Assembly (NCBI GenBank): GCA_028280265.1
Contig: JANQMD010000026.1
Location: forward strand, 44,659-108,658
Direction: 5' to 3'
DNA length: 64,000 nt
Source of the DNA: Flavobacteriaceae bacterium
GTDB taxonomy: Bacteria > Bacteroidota > Bacteroidia > Flavobacteriales > Flavobacteriaceae
Position numbers and translations under genes: made by a program. Shown here one piece after another: positions 62,424 to 64,000 of the stretch. The notes under the pieces were generated by a model, which had not been told where the DNA came from, ran no database searches, and saw only the letters and a program-made list of their open reading frames with translations. Positions within the stretch are counted from its first letter, which is position 1, and the number at the start of each line of letters is the position of its first letter.

Positions 62424-63401
62424 GTGAACTTGGATTTAACATTGTACCAAAAAGATTTTCTGAATTACCTTGAAGAAAAAGTATGGATAAGAGAACCAAA
62501 AAATCTTTACGAACCTATTGACTATATTTTACAATTATCAGGAAAGAGAATTCGGCCGATATTAACATTAATGGCATCAGATATATTTTCTGGTGATTAC
62601 AAAGAAGCTTTACCAGCAGCACTATCCATAGAAGTTTTTCACAACTTCACGCTTGTACATGATGATATTATGGATGAAGCTCCTCTCAGGAGAGGCAAAA
62701 AAACGGTCCATGAAAAATGGGATTTGAATACAGGGATTCTCTCAGGAGATGCGATGCTAATTCTCGCCTATCAATATTTTGAAAACTACGAACCCGCTAC
62801 TTTTCAAAAACTAGCGAAGTTGTTTAGCAAAACTGCCATCGAAGTTTGTGATGGTCAACAACTAGATATTGATTTTGAAACCAGAAATGATGTAACAATT
62901 GACGAATACGTCAATATGATACGTTTAAAGACTTCTGTCCTAGTAGCAGCAGCTTTAAAAATGGGAGCGATAGTAGCTAATGCTTCTGATTCCGATGCGT
63001 CCTTACTATATGATTACGGATTAAACCTTGGGTTGGCTTTCCAATTGCAAGATGACTATTTAGATACTTTTGGAAACCCCGAAACTTTTGGCAAACAAGT
63101 TGGTGGAGACATTATTGAAAACAAGAAAACGTTTCTATACTTGAAAGCACTTGAACTTGCAGATCCAGAAGATCAACAAAAGCTACTTTTCTACTATCAA
63201 CAAAAACTAGAGGACAATTCTACGAAAATAGATGAGATCAAAAGAATATTTGAAAAATACCATATTCCCACTCTTATCCAAAAACTAATTTTAGACTATA
63301 CGAACTCGTCAATCGATTGCTTAAATAAGATGAATATAGGCATAAAAAGCAGGGAGATGTTGAAAGACTTTGCTATGTATTTGATGAATAGAAATAAATA
63401 A
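62424..63401 (+). CDS. Polyprenyl (octaprenyl-type) diphosphate synthase
   Basis: Chain elongation of isoprenoid diphosphates for quinone side chains. 325 residues from a GTG start (MNLDLTLY). Seen: GKRIRPILTLMA, first aspartate-rich motif HDDIMDEAPLRRG near 80, second motif QLQDDYLDTFG near 212 and the conserved GDAML, KTSVL and GKQVGGDI regions. Chain length cannot be fixed from sequence alone. Confidence 0.9.
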   Translation: MNLDLTLYQKDFLNYLEEKVWIREPKNLYEPIDYILQLSGKRIRPILTLMASDIFSGDYKEALPAALSIEVFHNFTLVHDDIMDEAPLRRGKKTVHEKWDLNTGILSGDAMLILAYQYFENYEPATFQKLAKLFSKTAIEVCDGQQLDIDFETRNDVTIDEYVNMIRLKTSVLVAAALKMGAIVANASDSDASLLYDYGLNLGLAFQLQDDYLDTFGNPETFGKQVGGDIIENKKTFLYLKALELADPEDQQKLLFYYQQKLEDNSTKIDEIKRIFEKYHIPTLIQKLILDYTNSSIDCLNKMNIGIKSREMLKDFAMYLMNRNK

Positions 63402-63436
63402 ATTAGATAGTATCATCCCAATTTGTAAAAAAGTTT

Positions 63437-63444
63437 TACTTTTG
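63437..63444 (+). promoter_or_regulatory. -7 box (TACTTTTG) of the tRNA gene
   Basis: Perfect TAnnTTTG, 14 bases before the mature tRNA. Confidence 0.55.
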
Positions 63445-63458
63445 CATCCAAATTAGTC

Positions 63459-63532
63459 GGACCCATAGCTCAGCTGGTTAGAGCACCTGACTCATAATCA
63501 GGGGGTCGAAGGTTCGAGCCCTTCTGGGTCCA
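63459..63532 (+). tRNA. tRNA with CAU anticodon (Ile2 or Met)
   Basis: A complete cloverleaf of 74 bases: acceptor GGACCCA/TGGGTCC, D arm GCTC/GAGC, anticodon arm CCTGA-CTCATAA-TCAGG, T arm GAAGG-TTCGAGC-CCTTC. No CCA is encoded. The acceptor pairs C4-G69 and C5-G68 match the determinants for lysidine modification by TilS, favouring isoleucine (AUA); elongator Met is the alternative. It is not the initiator, which would have a run of three G-C pairs in the anticodon stem. Confidence 0.93.
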
Positions 63533-63616
63533 CTTTTTTGTTTGTTCGTATGGATATAAAAGCTATATTTATACAAAATAATGCTAATTTCTAGTTTTAA
63601 TCTGGGGGGATATAAA

Positions 63617-63799
63617 ATGAAGAAAAGAAGTTTACTTACAATAGTAACCATTTTGTGCTGTTCCCTTTTGGTGAACAGTCAAATAGTCCCTCCCTCAATT
63701 CCTCCTCCTCCTCCTCCTCCTGGCCTTCCAATTGACAGTGGTGTAATGATCTTAATGCTTGTTGGATTAGTTTATGGAGTAAAAAAGCTTAAAGACTAG
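63617..63799 (+). CDS. Small PID-CTERM-type surface protein
   Basis: 60 residues from ATG 63617: signal peptide (LLTIVTILCCSLLVNSQ), a short proline linker (PPSIPPPPPPPG), then LPID followed by a hydrophobic helix (SGVMILMLVGLVYGV) and a basic tail KKLKD. This three-part end matches the PID-CTERM sorting signal that flavobacteria use with an exosortase-like enzyme (not in this window). The frame continues upstream to 63581 but lacks the signal sequence. Confidence 0.75.
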   Translation: MKKRSLLTIVTILCCSLLVNSQIVPPSIPPPPPPPGLPIDSGVMILMLVGLVYGVKKLKD

Positions 63800-63833
63800 G
63801 GATCAAGATTAAATGTTGTGTTTCTTTTCCTTT

Positions 63834-63900
63834 CCACTTTTTCCATTCTGCCATTCGCAGACAGGGATGAAAAAGTGACAAACCAGCCTGCGGCAGGCAG
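63834..63900. repeat. Intergenic repeat with palindromes
   Basis: Inverted arms CACTTTTT (63834-63841) and AAAAAGTG (63869-63876), then GCCTGC-G-GCAGGC (63885-63897), the common Bacteroidota CCTGCGGCAGG unit. The surrounding 200-base gap holds no other gene. Confidence 0.55.
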
Positions 63901-63935
63901 GAAATCTAGCTGCAATTCTTTTTCCGTATTTTCAA

Positions 63936-64000
63936 TCAATTCATTTCATTGTATTTCAGTAACTCATCTTGCATAGCAATCTTCAAACAGACTGAAATAC
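63936..64000 (-). CDS. Possible C-terminus of a protein from outside the window
   Basis: A minus-strand frame open from the right edge for 20 codons to a TGA: encodes VCLKIAMQDELLKYNEMN as its last residues. Composition is plausible coding, but the piece is short and identity is unknown. Confidence 0.25.
   Translation of the reverse strand, partial: ISVCLKIAMQDELLKYNEMN

Overview
The window is a contiguous, AT-rich chromosomal segment from a member of the Bacteroidota, almost certainly family Flavobacteriaceae. The evidence is the set of TAnnTTTG promoter boxes (the Bacteroidota sigma-A -7 element) in front of many genes, the type IX secretion protein PorZ with its own C-terminal sorting domain, a PID-CTERM-type small surface protein, a threonine dehydrogenase of the SDR type, a TonB-dependent receptor with a carboxypeptidase-regulatory-like front domain, and many signal peptides and lipoboxes. 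It is mostly core chromosome; I see no phage, insertion sequence, CRISPR array or rRNA operon.

Layout. 1-5.9 kb: the S41 C-terminal processing protease (cut by the window edge), rnpA, glutaryl-CoA dehydrogenase, a tiny cysteine-rich gene hidden under the gcdH terminator, a GNAT-like protein, TesB thioesterase and an SdpI-family membrane protein. 5.9-11.4 kb: a leftward operon porZ-recO-TonB receptor. 11.5-20.7 kb: a CYTH enzyme, a candidate small RNA with its own promoter and terminator, haemolysin III and an acyltransferase, then trpS, pyrH-frr, an MMPL/RND exporter, a PAS-LuxR regulator with a structured leader, and an unfamiliar membrane-anchored P-loop ATPase. 20.7-29.4 kb: asnS, rpoN, an outer-membrane barrel, the ExbB-ExbD-ExbD energy-transducing operon, asparaginase and a zinc peptidase.

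29.4-35.5 kb is looser: a truncated TonB-receptor remnant, two hypotheticals, intergenic repeats, lepA, a PD40 lipoprotein and an M28 peptidase. 35.5-42.2 kb is an accessory block: a histidine-box membrane hydroxylase with a VOC protein, a small membrane protein, and a six-gene rightward operon (two lipoproteins, a c-type cytochrome lipoprotein, YceI, an OB-fold protein and a DUF5777-like barrel), followed by a Crp/Fnr regulator. Two FNR-like palindromes sit at exactly the same distance from degraded -7 boxes in front of the two main transcripts, suggesting one activator controls the block.

42.3-64 kb: dusB, a HExxH lipoprotein with a small overlapping partner, a LolE-type permease, rbfA, methylmalonyl-CoA epimerase, the ftsX-DUF3098-uppP-truB operon, several conserved hypotheticals, threonine dehydrogenase, recX, a complete tetR-tolC-adaptor-RND efflux operon with a TetR-type operator over its promoter, polyprenyl diphosphate synthase, a CAU-anticodon tRNA, a PID-CTERM peptide and intergenic repeats at the right edge. 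All calls come from reading the sequence and recalling family features; no database search was run.
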